Assembly: GCF_009908295.1 (NCBI RefSeq)
Contig: NZ_JAAALO010000013.1
Location: 1 to 64,000, forward strand
Source: Micromonospora rubida
Lineage (GTDB): Bacteria > Actinomycetota > Actinomycetes > Mycobacteriales > Micromonosporaceae
DNA: 64,000 nucleotides
Direction of reading: 5' to 3'
Numbering within the stretch: the first letter of the stretch is position 1; each line of letters opens with the position of its first letter. Both the position numbers and the translations under genes were made by a program. The notes under the pieces are model-generated. The model did no database searches. It was given only the letters and a program-made list of their open reading frames with translations, and was not told the origin of the DNA. Below, piece by piece: positions 32,383-41,477 of the stretch.

Positions 32383-33812
32383 ACGATCCGATCCGTCCGC
32401 CCGCCGTCGGCGTCCTCGACCACGGCCCGGCGCCGATCTTCCCGCCCGGCTTCCTGTGGGGGGCCGCGACCGCCGCCTACCAGATCGAGGGCGCGGCCAC
32501 CGAGGGCGGACGCGCCCCGTCGATCTGGGACACCTTCAGCCACACCCAGGGGCGGACCGTCGCCGGGCACACCGGCGACGTCGCCTGCGACCACTACCAC
32601 CGGATGCCCGACGACGTGCGCCTGATGGCCGACCTCGGCCTGAAGTCGTACCGGTTCTCGGTGTCCTGGCCCCGGGTGCAGCCCGGCGGCTCGGGGGCGG
32701 CCAACCCCGAGGGGCTGGACTTCTACCGGCGGCTGGTCGACGAGCTGCTGGGCCACGGCATCGAGCCCTGGCTGACCCTCTACCACTGGGACCTGCCCCA
32801 GCCGCTGGAGGACGCCGGCGGCTGGCCGGCCCGGGACACCGCGGCCCGGTTCGCCGACTACACGGGGCTCGTCGCGGACGCGCTCGGCGACCGGGTGCGC
32901 TACTGGACCACGCTCAACGAGCCGTGGTGCTCGGCGTTCCTCGGGTACGGCTCGGGCGCGCACGCGCCCGGGCGCACCGACGGGGCGGACGCGGTCCGGG
33001 CCGGGCACCACCTGATGCTCGGGCACGGCCTGGCCGTCCAGGCGCTGCGGGCGGCCCGCCCCGACGCCCAGCTCGGCATCACGGTGAACCTCTACCCGGT
33101 CGACCCCGCCAGCGCCGCGCCCGCCGACGTGGAAGCGGCCCGGCGGATCGACGGGCTGGCCAACCGGTTCTTCCTCGACCCGGTGCTGCGCGGCGCGTAC
33201 CCCGACGACCTGCGGGCGGACCTGGCGGCGGTCACCGACTTCGGGCACGTGCGAGACGGCGACCTGGAGACCATCTCGACCCCGCTCGACCTGGTCGGGA
33301 TCAACTACTACAGCCGCCACGTGGTGGCCGCCCCGGTCGAGGGGGAGCCGCCGCAGGACTACTGGCGGGCGTCGACCTGCTGGCCGGGCAGCGAGGACGT
33401 CCGGTTCGTCACCCGGGGAGTGCCGGTGACCGACATGGACTGGGAGATCGACGCCCCCGGGCTGCTGGAGACCCTGGAGCGGGTGCACCGCGAGTACACC
33501 GACCTGCCGCTCTACGTGACCGAGAACGGGTCGGCGTTCGTCGACGCGGTGGTCGACGGTCGGGTCGACGACGCCGACCGGTTGGCGTACTTCGACTCCC
33601 ACCTGCGGGCGGCGCACGCCGCGATCGCCGCCGGGGTGCCCCTACGGGGCTACTTCGCCTGGTCGCTGTTGGATAATTTCGAGTGGTCCTGGGGGTACAC
33701 CAAGCGCTTCGGCATGGTGTACGTGGACTACGACAGCCAGACCCGCATTCCCAAGTCAAGCGCCAGGTGGTACGCCGAGGTGATCCGACGCAACGGTCTG
33801 GCCGCACAATAG
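32379..33812 (+). CDS. GH1 beta-glucosidase (intracellular, BglC-like)
   Basis: 477-residue family 1 glycoside hydrolase that splits imported cellobiose to glucose. The general acid/base is Glu181 in TLNEPW and the nucleophile is Glu382 in YVTENGSAF. Other family marks are FLWGAATAAYQIEGA near 25-39, YRFSVSWPRV and the C-terminal YFAWSLLDNFEWSWGY. It has no signal peptide, so it is cytoplasmic. The GTG at 32379 overlaps the cebG stop. In Streptomyces the same gene order (cebEFG-bglC) is established and the glucosidase also sets the level of the cellobiose inducer by removing it. Confidence 0.95.
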   Translation: MNDPIRPPAVGVLDHGPAPIFPPGFLWGAATAAYQIEGAATEGGRAPSIWDTFSHTQGRTVAGHTGDVACDHYHRMPDDVRLMADLGLKSYRFSVSWPRVQPGGSGAANPEGLDFYRRLVDELLGHGIEPWLTLYHWDLPQPLEDAGGWPARDTAARFADYTGLVADALGDRVRYWTTLNEPWCSAFLGYGSGAHAPGRTDGADAVRAGHHLMLGHGLAVQALRAARPDAQLGITVNLYPVDPASAAPADVEAARRIDGLANRFFLDPVLRGAYPDDLRADLAAVTDFGHVRDGDLETISTPLDLVGINYYSRHVVAAPVEGEPPQDYWRASTCWPGSEDVRFVTRGVPVTDMDWEIDAPGLLETLERVHREYTDLPLYVTENGSAFVDAVVDGRVDDADRLAYFDSHLRAAHAAIAAGVPLRGYFAWSLLDNFEWSWGYTKRFGMVYVDYDSQTRIPKSSARWYAEVIRRNGLAAQ

Positions 33813-33897
33813 GCGGGGCCAGCCAGTGACGGGCGGACCCGGCGCACCCCCCCGACGGCGGGGGCGCGTCGGGTCGTCCGATGTCGGAGGAGCAGAA

Positions 33898-34944
33898 ATG
33901 ACAACGCAGCGCACGCGGTCGCTCGGACGTCCGACCCTGGACGCGGTGGCCGCCCGCGCCGGCGTCGGGCGCGGCACGGTCTCCCGGGTGGTGAACGGCT
34001 CGCCCCAGGTGAGCCCCGAGGCCCGGGCCGCGGTGCAGCAGGCCATCGCGGAACTGGGGTACGTGCCCAACCGGGCGGCCCGGGCACTGGTCACCCAGCG
34101 GACCGACTCGGTGGCGCTGGTCGTCTCCGAGTCCGGTGACCGGGTCTTCACCGAGCCCTTCTTCGCCGGAATCGTCCGGGGGGTCAGCTCCGGCCTGCTG
34201 GAGACGCCCCTGCAGCTCTGGCTGGCCATGGTGCAGTCCCCGATCGAGCGGGAGCGGGTCGAGCACCACCTGACCAACCAGCACGTCGACGGCGTACTGC
34301 TGCTCTCCCTGCACGACGCCGACCCGCTGCCGACCCTGCTGGAGGAGCGCGGCCTGCCGACCGTGCTCGGCGGCCGGCCGGCCCGGATGCTGCAACCGGG
34401 GGCGCAGCCGGCGCACTACGTCGACGTGGACAACGTCGGCGGCGCCCGGCACGCCGTGGAGTACCTCTTCGCCTGTGGGCGGCGGCGGATCGCCACCATC
34501 GCCGGCACCCAGGACATGGGCGCCGGCGTGGCCCGCCTGACCGGTTACCGGGAGGCGGTCCAGGCCACCGGGGCCGGGCTCAACCCCGACCTGATCTCGT
34601 ACGGCGACTTCAGCGAGGGCAGCGGGGCGGCCTGCATGCGCCGGCTGCTGGAGGTCTGCCCCGACCTCGACGCGGTCTTCGTCGCCTCCGACCTGATGGC
34701 CTTCGGCGCGCTGCGGACGCTGCGCGAGGCCGGCCGGCGGGTGCCGGAGGACGTGGCGGTGGTCGGCTTCGACGACGCCCCGGTGGCCCGGCAGGCCGAC
34801 CCGCCGCTGACCACGGTCTTCCAGCCGGTCGAGGAGATGGGCCGGCAGATGGCCCGCCTGCTGGTGGCCCGCATCCGCGGCGACGACCTGCCGGCCAACC
34901 ACATCCTCCTCGACACCCACATGGTGCGCCGCGCCTCGGCCTGA
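33898..34944 (+). CDS. cebR: LacI-family repressor of the cellobiose operon (CebR-like)
   Basis: 348-residue LacI-type regulator. The N-terminal helix-turn-helix and hinge are LDAVAARAGVGRGTVSRVV (about 14-32) and YVPNRAARALV (hinge helix near 55-65). The periplasmic-binding-like effector domain fills the rest, with the usual C-terminal VVGFDDAPVARQADPPLTTV. The ATG at 33898 has GGAGGAG. It is the last gene of the operon whose promoter carries two CebR-type palindromes, and a third palindrome precedes the GH9 cellulase. It is therefore the likely repressor of both, released by cello-oligosaccharides (inference from homology and site match). Confidence 0.9.
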   Translation: MTTQRTRSLGRPTLDAVAARAGVGRGTVSRVVNGSPQVSPEARAAVQQAIAELGYVPNRAARALVTQRTDSVALVVSESGDRVFTEPFFAGIVRGVSSGLLETPLQLWLAMVQSPIERERVEHHLTNQHVDGVLLLSLHDADPLPTLLEERGLPTVLGGRPARMLQPGAQPAHYVDVDNVGGARHAVEYLFACGRRRIATIAGTQDMGAGVARLTGYREAVQATGAGLNPDLISYGDFSEGSGAACMRRLLEVCPDLDAVFVASDLMAFGALRTLREAGRRVPEDVAVVGFDDAPVARQADPPLTTVFQPVEEMGRQMARLLVARIRGDDLPANHILLDTHMVRRASA

Positions 34945-34963
34945 CCCCCTCGCGCCTCGCCGC

Positions 34964-34986
34964 CCACCGTCCCCGGGCGACGGTGG
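34964..34986. terminator. Hairpin between convergent cebR-like gene and acyl-CoA dehydrogenase
   Basis: CCACCGTC and GACGGTGG form an 8-bp stem with a 7-base loop in the 49-base gap between two convergent genes. It can serve either strand as a terminator. Confidence 0.65.
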
Positions 34987-34993
34987 TGGGGGT

Positions 34994-36204
<1,211 letters not shown>

Positions 36205-36205
<1 letters not shown>

Positions 36206-37308
36206 CACTTCTCCCTGACTGCGCGCAGCCCGTGCTCGACCAGCGGCGCCACCAACTCGCCGATCCGGTCGAAGCCCCCGCCGAGCGTCTGCCCGAGGGT
36301 GTGCCGGTAGTGGATGCCCTCGCAGATCACCGCGAGCTTGAAGCAGCCCAGGGCGATGTGCCAGTGCAGCGGGCCGACGTCGACGTCGCTGCGGCCGGCG
36401 TACCGGTCGATCAGCTCGGCCCCCGAGGGGAAGCCGGCGCGCGGGCCGAGCCCGTCGGCGATCGGATTGCCGACGGCCGCGTCGCTGTCGCCGAGCACGG
36501 ACCAGTACGTCAGCAGGAGCCCGAGGTCGGCCAGCGGGTCGCCGAGGGTGGCCATCTCCCAGTCCAGCACGGCCCGCACCGACACCGGGCCGGGTGCGGT
36601 CGGGCCGGTTCCGACGGTGGCGAGGAGATTGTCCAGCCGGTAGTCGCCGTGCACGATCCGGCCCGCGTTCGCGCCGCCCTCGGGGACGGAGCCGGCGAGC
36701 GCGTCGCGCAGCTCGTCGACGCCCGGCAGCGGACGGCTGCGGGACTGGTCGAGCTGGCCGGCCCAGCGCCGGACCTGCCGGCCCAGGAAGCCCTCGGGGC
36801 GGCCGAAGTCGGCCAGCCCTACCGAGGCGGGCTCGACCGCGTGCAGGGCGGCCAGGGTGTCCATCATCGCCGTCGCCAGGTCGCGCCGCTGCCCGTCGGT
36901 CAGCGGGTCGGTCTGCGACCGGCCGCGGAACACCTCGCCGTCGACCTTCTCCATCAGGTAGAAGGGCGCGCCGATCACGTCGGTGTCGGGGCAGAACAGC
37001 AGCGCCTCGGGGACCGGCACGGCGGTCGGGGCGAGCGCGGAGATGATCCGGTGTTCCCGGGCCATGTCGTGCGCGGTGGCCAGCACGTGCCCGAGCGGGG
37101 GCCGGCGCAGCACCACCTCGTGCCCGCCGGAGCGGAGCAGGTAGGTCAGGTTGGACTTGCCGCCGGCGATCAGCCGGGCCCGCAACGGCGCGGCGGCCAG
37201 CTCGGGGCGACGCGCGCCCAGGTAGGCGGCGAGCCGGTCGAGGTCAAGCCCTCTCGGAGCACCCGCGCCGGCACCGCCGCCCGTGTCGGCTACGGCCGAA
37301 TCGGTCAT
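36205..37308 (-). CDS. APH-family phosphotransferase (ACAD10/11 kinase-domain type)
   Basis: 367-residue kinase-fold protein of the aminoglycoside phosphotransferase superfamily. The nucleotide loop is LIAGGKSNLTYLL near 52-64, the catalytic loop is IVHGDYRLDNLL with Asp and Asn, and the metal-binding Asp is in VLDWEMATLGDPLADLG. In mammalian ACAD11 such a domain phosphorylates the 4-hydroxyl of 4-hydroxyacyl-CoA so that the dehydrogenase domain can process it. Here the two activities are separate overlapping genes. The ATG at 37308 is chosen because a perfect -35 and a -10 place the transcription start at or next to it. Confidence 0.88.
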
Positions 37309-37314
37309 CCGAAT

Positions 37315-37343
37315 AGTTGATGGCACCTCAGCCGTCCTGTCAA
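37315..37343 (-). promoter_or_regulatory. Promoter of the APH-acyl-CoA dehydrogenase operon (leaderless)
   Basis: Minus-strand TTGACA (37343-37338), a 17-bp spacer and TCAACT (37320-37315) end seven bases before the ATG. Transcription would start on or beside the A of the start codon, giving a leaderless message. Confidence 0.7.
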
Positions 37344-37456
37344 GGCGGGTTTTTCCCCGGGGACATCCCACGGCAACGGGGGTGAAATGGTCAACCGGCA
37401 GGCTGTGCCCAGCCTGCCGGCCGTCAGGGGTCGGCCCGTCCAACGGAGGGACGACC

Positions 37457-38164
37457 ATGTTGCTGAGAGTTCGGGTGACCCTGCCGGACCGTCCCGGCAC
37501 CCTCGGCCAGGTGGCCCGCACACTCGGGGTCTCCGGTGCCGACATCGTCCAGGTCGTCGTCCTGGAGCGGCTCGGCGGGCGGGCGGTCGACGACTTCACC
37601 GTGGTCTGGCCGGGGGCCGCCCGGGTGGAGCGGCTGCTGGCCGGCCTGGCCGCCATCCCGGGGGTCCGGGTCGACGGCGTCTGGCGGGCGATCGGCGCGC
37701 CGACCACCACCGGGCAGGACGCCGAGCTGCTGGCCCAGGTCGCAGGCAACCCGGCCGACGGGCTGGCCACCCTGGTCGACGCCGGGCCCGGGCTGCTCGC
37801 CGCGGACTGGGCGGTGGCGGCGGTGGTCCCGCTGGACTGGGCGTCGCGCACGGGCGCTGCCGGCGGCGACGCCACCGTGGCGTACGCGAGCTGGCGGACG
37901 CCCGTTCCGCCCGCGCTGCCCGAGGTCACCCCGTTGCGGGCCCGCGCGCTGACCGGCACCGACGGCACTCACTACGCGATCGCGCCGTTCGGCCGGGCCG
38001 GCCTGGTGCTCGTGGTGGCCCGGGACCAGACCGGGATGCTGACCCCCGCCGCGTTCCACTCCACCGAGGTGGACCGCCTCGCCCAACTGGTCCGGGCCAG
38101 CGCGGTGATCCTCGGCGACCGGCTGGACCTGGTGGCTGCCCCGCCGGTGGTGGCCGGCGGTTGA
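37457..38164 (+). CDS. ACT-domain protein
   Basis: 235-residue protein with an N-terminal ACT-like domain (about 1-75): LLRVRVTLPDRPGTLGQVAR, then VSGADIVQVVVLERLGGRAVDDF, the beta-alpha-beta pattern that binds amino acids in metabolic regulators. The remainder (about 100-225) has no recognised catalytic motif but ends in VDRLAQLVRASAVILGDRLDL, a helix seen in GAF- or ACT-associated regulators. The ATG at 37457 follows GGAGGG. The next gene encodes a second protein with a similar ACT domain, so they probably arose by duplication and act in the same process. The ligand is unknown. Confidence 0.8.
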   Translation: MLLRVRVTLPDRPGTLGQVARTLGVSGADIVQVVVLERLGGRAVDDFTVVWPGAARVERLLAGLAAIPGVRVDGVWRAIGAPTTTGQDAELLAQVAGNPADGLATLVDAGPGLLAADWAVAAVVPLDWASRTGAAGGDATVAYASWRTPVPPALPEVTPLRARALTGTDGTHYAIAPFGRAGLVLVVARDQTGMLTPAAFHSTEVDRLAQLVRASAVILGDRLDLVAAPPVVAGG

Positions 38165-38298
38165 GCGACCGGCCCGCGCCCGTGGCGGTGGTCACGGCCT
38201 GTGGTGAGGGTCATGCGGCGGTTCCCCGGTCGTCACCGCCGGGCAACGGCCCGGCAACAGCGGCCCGGCATCGTCGTGGACGGGGAAGGGAGACAATC

Positions 38299-39435
38299 AT
38301 GGCGCTGTGGCGGATTCGTGCCACCGTGGACGACCGGCCGGGTTACCTGTCGGTGCTCACGGCGAGCCTCGCGTTGCGCGGGGTCAACATCCTCACCGTG
38401 CAGGTGCACACCACCGAGGTGGGCGCGGTCGACGACTTCCTCGTCGACGCACCCGACTCGCTCGACGAGGCGGAGCTGGTCGCCGCCGTGGAACGGGGCC
38501 GGGGGCGGGACTGCTGGGTGGCGCGCAGCGAGGCGCGGGGCCTCGCCGACCAGCCCACCCGGGTGCTCGGCCTGGCCACCCGGCTGGTCCGGGACCCGGA
38601 CGCGACGGGGGAGGTGCTGCGCACCCTGCTCGGCGCCGACGAGGTCACCTGGCGACCCACCCCGGTCCGCGGCGGTGTCACCGGCACCACGATGGCGCTG
38701 CCCGACCCGACCGGTGGGTCGTACGAGCTGAGCCGGGTCGCGCCGATCTTCACCCCGGCCGAGTACGCCCGGGCCCAGGCGCTCGCCGAACTCGCGGCGA
38801 CCGCGGCCCGCCGGACCGCCGACCAGGTCACCCTGGTCCTGCCCGACGGCGCCGAGCTGGTCGTCCGTCCGTCCGGCGCCGACGACCTGGCCGGCGTGCT
38901 GGAGCTGCACGAGCGCTGCTCGGCGCGGACCCGGCAGCGCCGGTACCTCAGCGGGGCGGCACTTCCCGCGCCGGCCCGGCTGCGCCGGCTGCTGGAGCCG
39001 ACCCAGGGCCTGACCCTCGTCGCGACCGCGACCGCGACCGGCTCCGGCGCGACCGCGACCGGCTCCGGCGCGACCACGACCGGCTCCGGCGGTGCGGTGA
39101 TCGGCTCCGGCGGGGCGGCGGAGCCGGTCGTCGCGATGGCGAACCTGCTCGCCGAGGGGGACGAGGCCGAGGTGGCGCTGCTGGTCCGCGACGACTGGCA
39201 GCGGCGAGGGCTCGGCACGGCCCTGCTGCGCCGGCTGGTGGGCCACGCCGAGCGGGCCGGTCTCGTGGCCCTGCAACTGCACGTCCAGGCGGAGAACGTG
39301 CCGATGCTGCGCACGCTGGCCCGACTCGCCCGCCCGACGGCGGCGGAGCGGGACGGCTCCGTGGTCACCGTCACCGTGCCGCTCGCCGCCGCCCCGGTGC
39401 CGGTGCCCCCGGTGCTGCCCGCCCAGCGTCGCTGA
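38299..39435 (+). CDS. ACT-GNAT fusion protein
   Basis: 378-residue protein. The N-terminal ACT domain is RIRATVDDRPGYLSVLTASL to about residue 75. A linker follows, then a GNAT domain from about 175 (VTLVLPDGAELVVRPSGADD) with acetyl-CoA loop LLVRDDWQRRGLGTALL near 295-312. The architecture resembles actinobacterial amino-acid-gated protein acetyltransferases, where ACT binding of an amino acid controls lysine acetylation (established for some actinomycete ACT-GNAT enzymes, inferred here). Inside the GNAT domain, residues about 244-271 are a Gly/Ser/Ala/Thr repeat encoded by a 21-bp minisatellite. The ATG at 38299 follows GGGGAAGGGAG. Confidence 0.85.
   Translation: MALWRIRATVDDRPGYLSVLTASLALRGVNILTVQVHTTEVGAVDDFLVDAPDSLDEAELVAAVERGRGRDCWVARSEARGLADQPTRVLGLATRLVRDPDATGEVLRTLLGADEVTWRPTPVRGGVTGTTMALPDPTGGSYELSRVAPIFTPAEYARAQALAELAATAARRTADQVTLVLPDGAELVVRPSGADDLAGVLELHERCSARTRQRRYLSGAALPAPARLRRLLEPTQGLTLVATATATGSGATATGSGATTTGSGGAVIGSGGAAEPVVAMANLLAEGDEAEVALLVRDDWQRRGLGTALLRRLVGHAERAGLVALQLHVQAENVPMLRTLARLARPTAAERDGSVVTVTVPLAAAPVPVPPVLPAQRR
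39028..39111. repeat. 21-bp minisatellite inside the ACT-GNAT gene
   Basis: Four units ending in GGCTCCGGC at 39048, 39069, 39090 and 39111, an exact 21-bp period with increasing divergence. They encode seven-residue ATATGSG-type units, so copy changes stay in frame. Confidence 0.9.
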
Positions 39436-39439
39436 CCGG

Positions 39440-39509
39440 CCAGCGCCCGGGGCCAGCGTCCCGGGGCCAGCGTCCCGGGGTCAGCGTCCCGGGGCCAGCG
39501 TCCCGGGGT
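39440..39509. repeat. 14-bp tandem repeat, five copies
   Basis: CAGCGTCCCGGGGC units begin at 39441, 39454, 39468, 39482 and 39496, just after the ACT-GNAT stop and before the convergent aldehyde dehydrogenase. The repeats are G/C-rich and may fold, but there is no clean terminator stem. Confidence 0.9.
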
Positions 39510-39572
39510 GAGCTGTCGGCGGGCGGGCCCCTGCCGCGCCCCGGAGGCGGTCGGCAGGGGCCCTGCCGCAGC

Positions 39573-41138
39573 TCAGGTGGCGGGGTAGCTGTTGTAGTCG
39601 GGGAAGTTGCCGTACAGGCGGTCGTCGCCGCCGACCGTGACGGCCTGCACCAGCAGGTCCCCGCCGACGAAGGCGCCCTTCCAGGAGGCGCCCCGGCCGC
39701 CGAACGACTCGTCCCGGTCGCCGCGCGAGCGCGGCTTGTTGATGCCGACCTTGAACGCCTGGAGGTCGACCGCGAGCTTGCCGGCCAGCTCCTCGTCGTC
39801 GCAGGCGAGGCTGGCGACCAGCGCGCCGTTGGAGGCGTTCATCGCGGCCAGCAGCTCGTCGGTGGTGTCCACCACCACGATCGTGTCGACCGGCCCGAAC
39901 GGCTCGGCGTGCATCAGCCGGGACCGGCCGGGCGGGGCGAGCAGCACCGCCGGGGCCACGTACGCCGAGGTGTCCTGGCCGGCGAGGAACGGCGCCCCGG
40001 TCAGCTTGCCCCGGTGCAGCGGGACCGCGCCGCCGCGGACCGCCTCGTCGACCTTGCGGCGCAGCTCCTCGGCCTTGGCCCCGCTGATCAGGGGGCCGAA
40101 GTCCAGCTCGGGCAGCGGGTCGCCGGCCCGCCAGTCCTCGTCCACCGCGAGTGGATGGCCGAACCGGATCGAGCGGACCACCGGCAGGTACATGTCGAGG
40201 AACTCGTCGACCAGGTCGCGCTGGACCACGAACCGGGGGTACGCGGTGCAGCGCTGCTTGCCGTACTCGAAGCCCTTCCTCAGGTGCCCGGCGAGCAGGT
40301 CCCACCGGGAGAAGTCCCAGATCCCCCAGGCGTTGAGGCCCTCCTGCTCGATGAAGTGCCGCTTGTCGGAGTCGAGCAGCGCGGCGGCGACCTTCCCGCC
40401 GTTGGACCGCCCGCCGACGAACGCCACCGCGCCGATCTCCGGGGCGCGCACCAGCACCTCGGACAGCTCCTCGCCGCCGCCGGAGACCAGGGTGGCGGGG
40501 AGCCCGGCGCGGCGCATCAGCGCGTGCGCGACGGTGAGGCACACCGCGCCGCCCTGGGAGGGGGTCTTCGCGATCACCGCGTTGCCGGCGAGCAGCTGCA
40601 CCAGCTCGGCGTGCACCAGCACGCTCATCGGGTAGTTCCAGCTGGCGATGTTGCTGACCGGGCCGGGCAGCGGCTCCCGGCCGTCGGCCAGCATGCGGTC
40701 GATCTCACCGGCGTACCAGCGGACCCCGTCGAGGGCCCGGTCCACGTCGGCGCAGGCCAGCCGCCACGGCTTGCCGATCTCCCAGACGAGCAGCAGGGCG
40801 AGCAGGTCGCGGTGGGCGGTGAGGGCGTCCAGGGCGTCGGTGACCCGGGACTTCCGCTCGGCCAGGGGGGTCTGTGTCCAGTCGCGGTGCGCGACGGCGG
40901 CGAAGGCGACCGCGGCGCGGGCGGCGTCGGCGTCCAGCCGGGGCAGGTTGACCAGGACCGTGTTGTCGACCGGGGTGCGAACGGGGTGCGGCACACCGCC
41001 CGCCCGCCAGTCGCCCTCGACGAGGTTGCGCAGGGTGGTCACGCCGTCCGCCTCGGGCCCGAAGGCCTCGGGCGCGGCGGCCACGGCGCGGGCGAGGGTG
41101 TCGGTCCAGGCGGTTCCGTCGGCGAGTCGTAGAGCCAT
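39573..41138 (-). CDS. Aldehyde dehydrogenase family protein
   Basis: 521-residue NAD(P)-dependent aldehyde dehydrogenase. Asn168 in SWNYP orients the substrate, Glu266 in FIEQEGLNAWG is the general base, and Cys297 in KQRCTAYPRF is the nucleophile. The nucleotide motif is FVGGRSNGG. The catalytic Cys lies in QRCTA rather than the common GQxC, and the C-terminal SYPAT end is short. This places it in a divergent subfamily whose substrate cannot be assigned. The start has GAGGAG eight bases upstream. It is transcribed divergently from the GH9 cellulase, with 339 bases between starts that hold the cellulase operator. Confidence 0.85.
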   Translation of the reverse strand: MALRLADGTAWTDTLARAVAAAPEAFGPEADGVTTLRNLVEGDWRAGGVPHPVRTPVDNTVLVNLPRLDADAARAAVAFAAVAHRDWTQTPLAERKSRVTDALDALTAHRDLLALLLVWEIGKPWRLACADVDRALDGVRWYAGEIDRMLADGREPLPGPVSNIASWNYPMSVLVHAELVQLLAGNAVIAKTPSQGGAVCLTVAHALMRRAGLPATLVSGGGEELSEVLVRAPEIGAVAFVGGRSNGGKVAAALLDSDKRHFIEQEGLNAWGIWDFSRWDLLAGHLRKGFEYGKQRCTAYPRFVVQRDLVDEFLDMYLPVVRSIRFGHPLAVDEDWRAGDPLPELDFGPLISGAKAEELRRKVDEAVRGGAVPLHRGKLTGAPFLAGQDTSAYVAPAVLLAPPGRSRLMHAEPFGPVDTIVVVDTTDELLAAMNASNGALVASLACDDEELAGKLAVDLQAFKVGINKPRSRGDRDESFGGRGASWKGAFVGGDLLVQAVTVGGDDRLYGNFPDYNSYPAT

Positions 41139-41334
41139 CGGGTCTCCTCAGGGTGCACCGGGGGAGCGGCGGCGTCGATGGCACCGCTGGTGGCCGTACT
41201 GTCCCGTGCCGATGTGCAAACGGCAACAGTACGTTCGTATCCCAGGACGCGAGTCGCCGCGTGAGCCGCCCGCTCCGCACCCGCCGATCGGTCGTCCCAG
41301 TCCGCGGGTCTTCCCAACGGCGCGATCCGCTCGA

Positions 41335-41366
41335 TACATTGTCGAGCATCCATGGGAGCGCTCCCG
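41335..41366 (+). promoter_or_regulatory. GH9 promoter element and CebR-type operator
   Basis: A -10-like TACATT (41335-41340) is followed 12 bases later by TGGGAGCGCTCCCG (41353-41366), identical to the downstream operator of the cellobiose operon. No good -35 is seen. The operator overlaps the expected transcript start region, 111 bases before the cellulase ATG. The rest of the 41139-41477 interval shows no further gene. Confidence 0.8.
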
Positions 41367-41477
41367 CGCCTCCTTGGCCCCCCACCACCACCCGCCGTCG
41401 GCGGCGCCGACCCGAGCCCGACGCCCGTTCCGCGTCCGGTCGGCGCCGCCGTGGCACCATCCGTCAGGAGCCCGCAC

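Noticed and set aside
41352..41477. N-terminal extension of the GH9 cellulase from an upstream ATG
   Set aside because: The ATG lies inside the CebR-type operator and the extension would hide the signal peptide. The ATG at 41478 has AGGAG and precedes the Arg-rich signal sequence.
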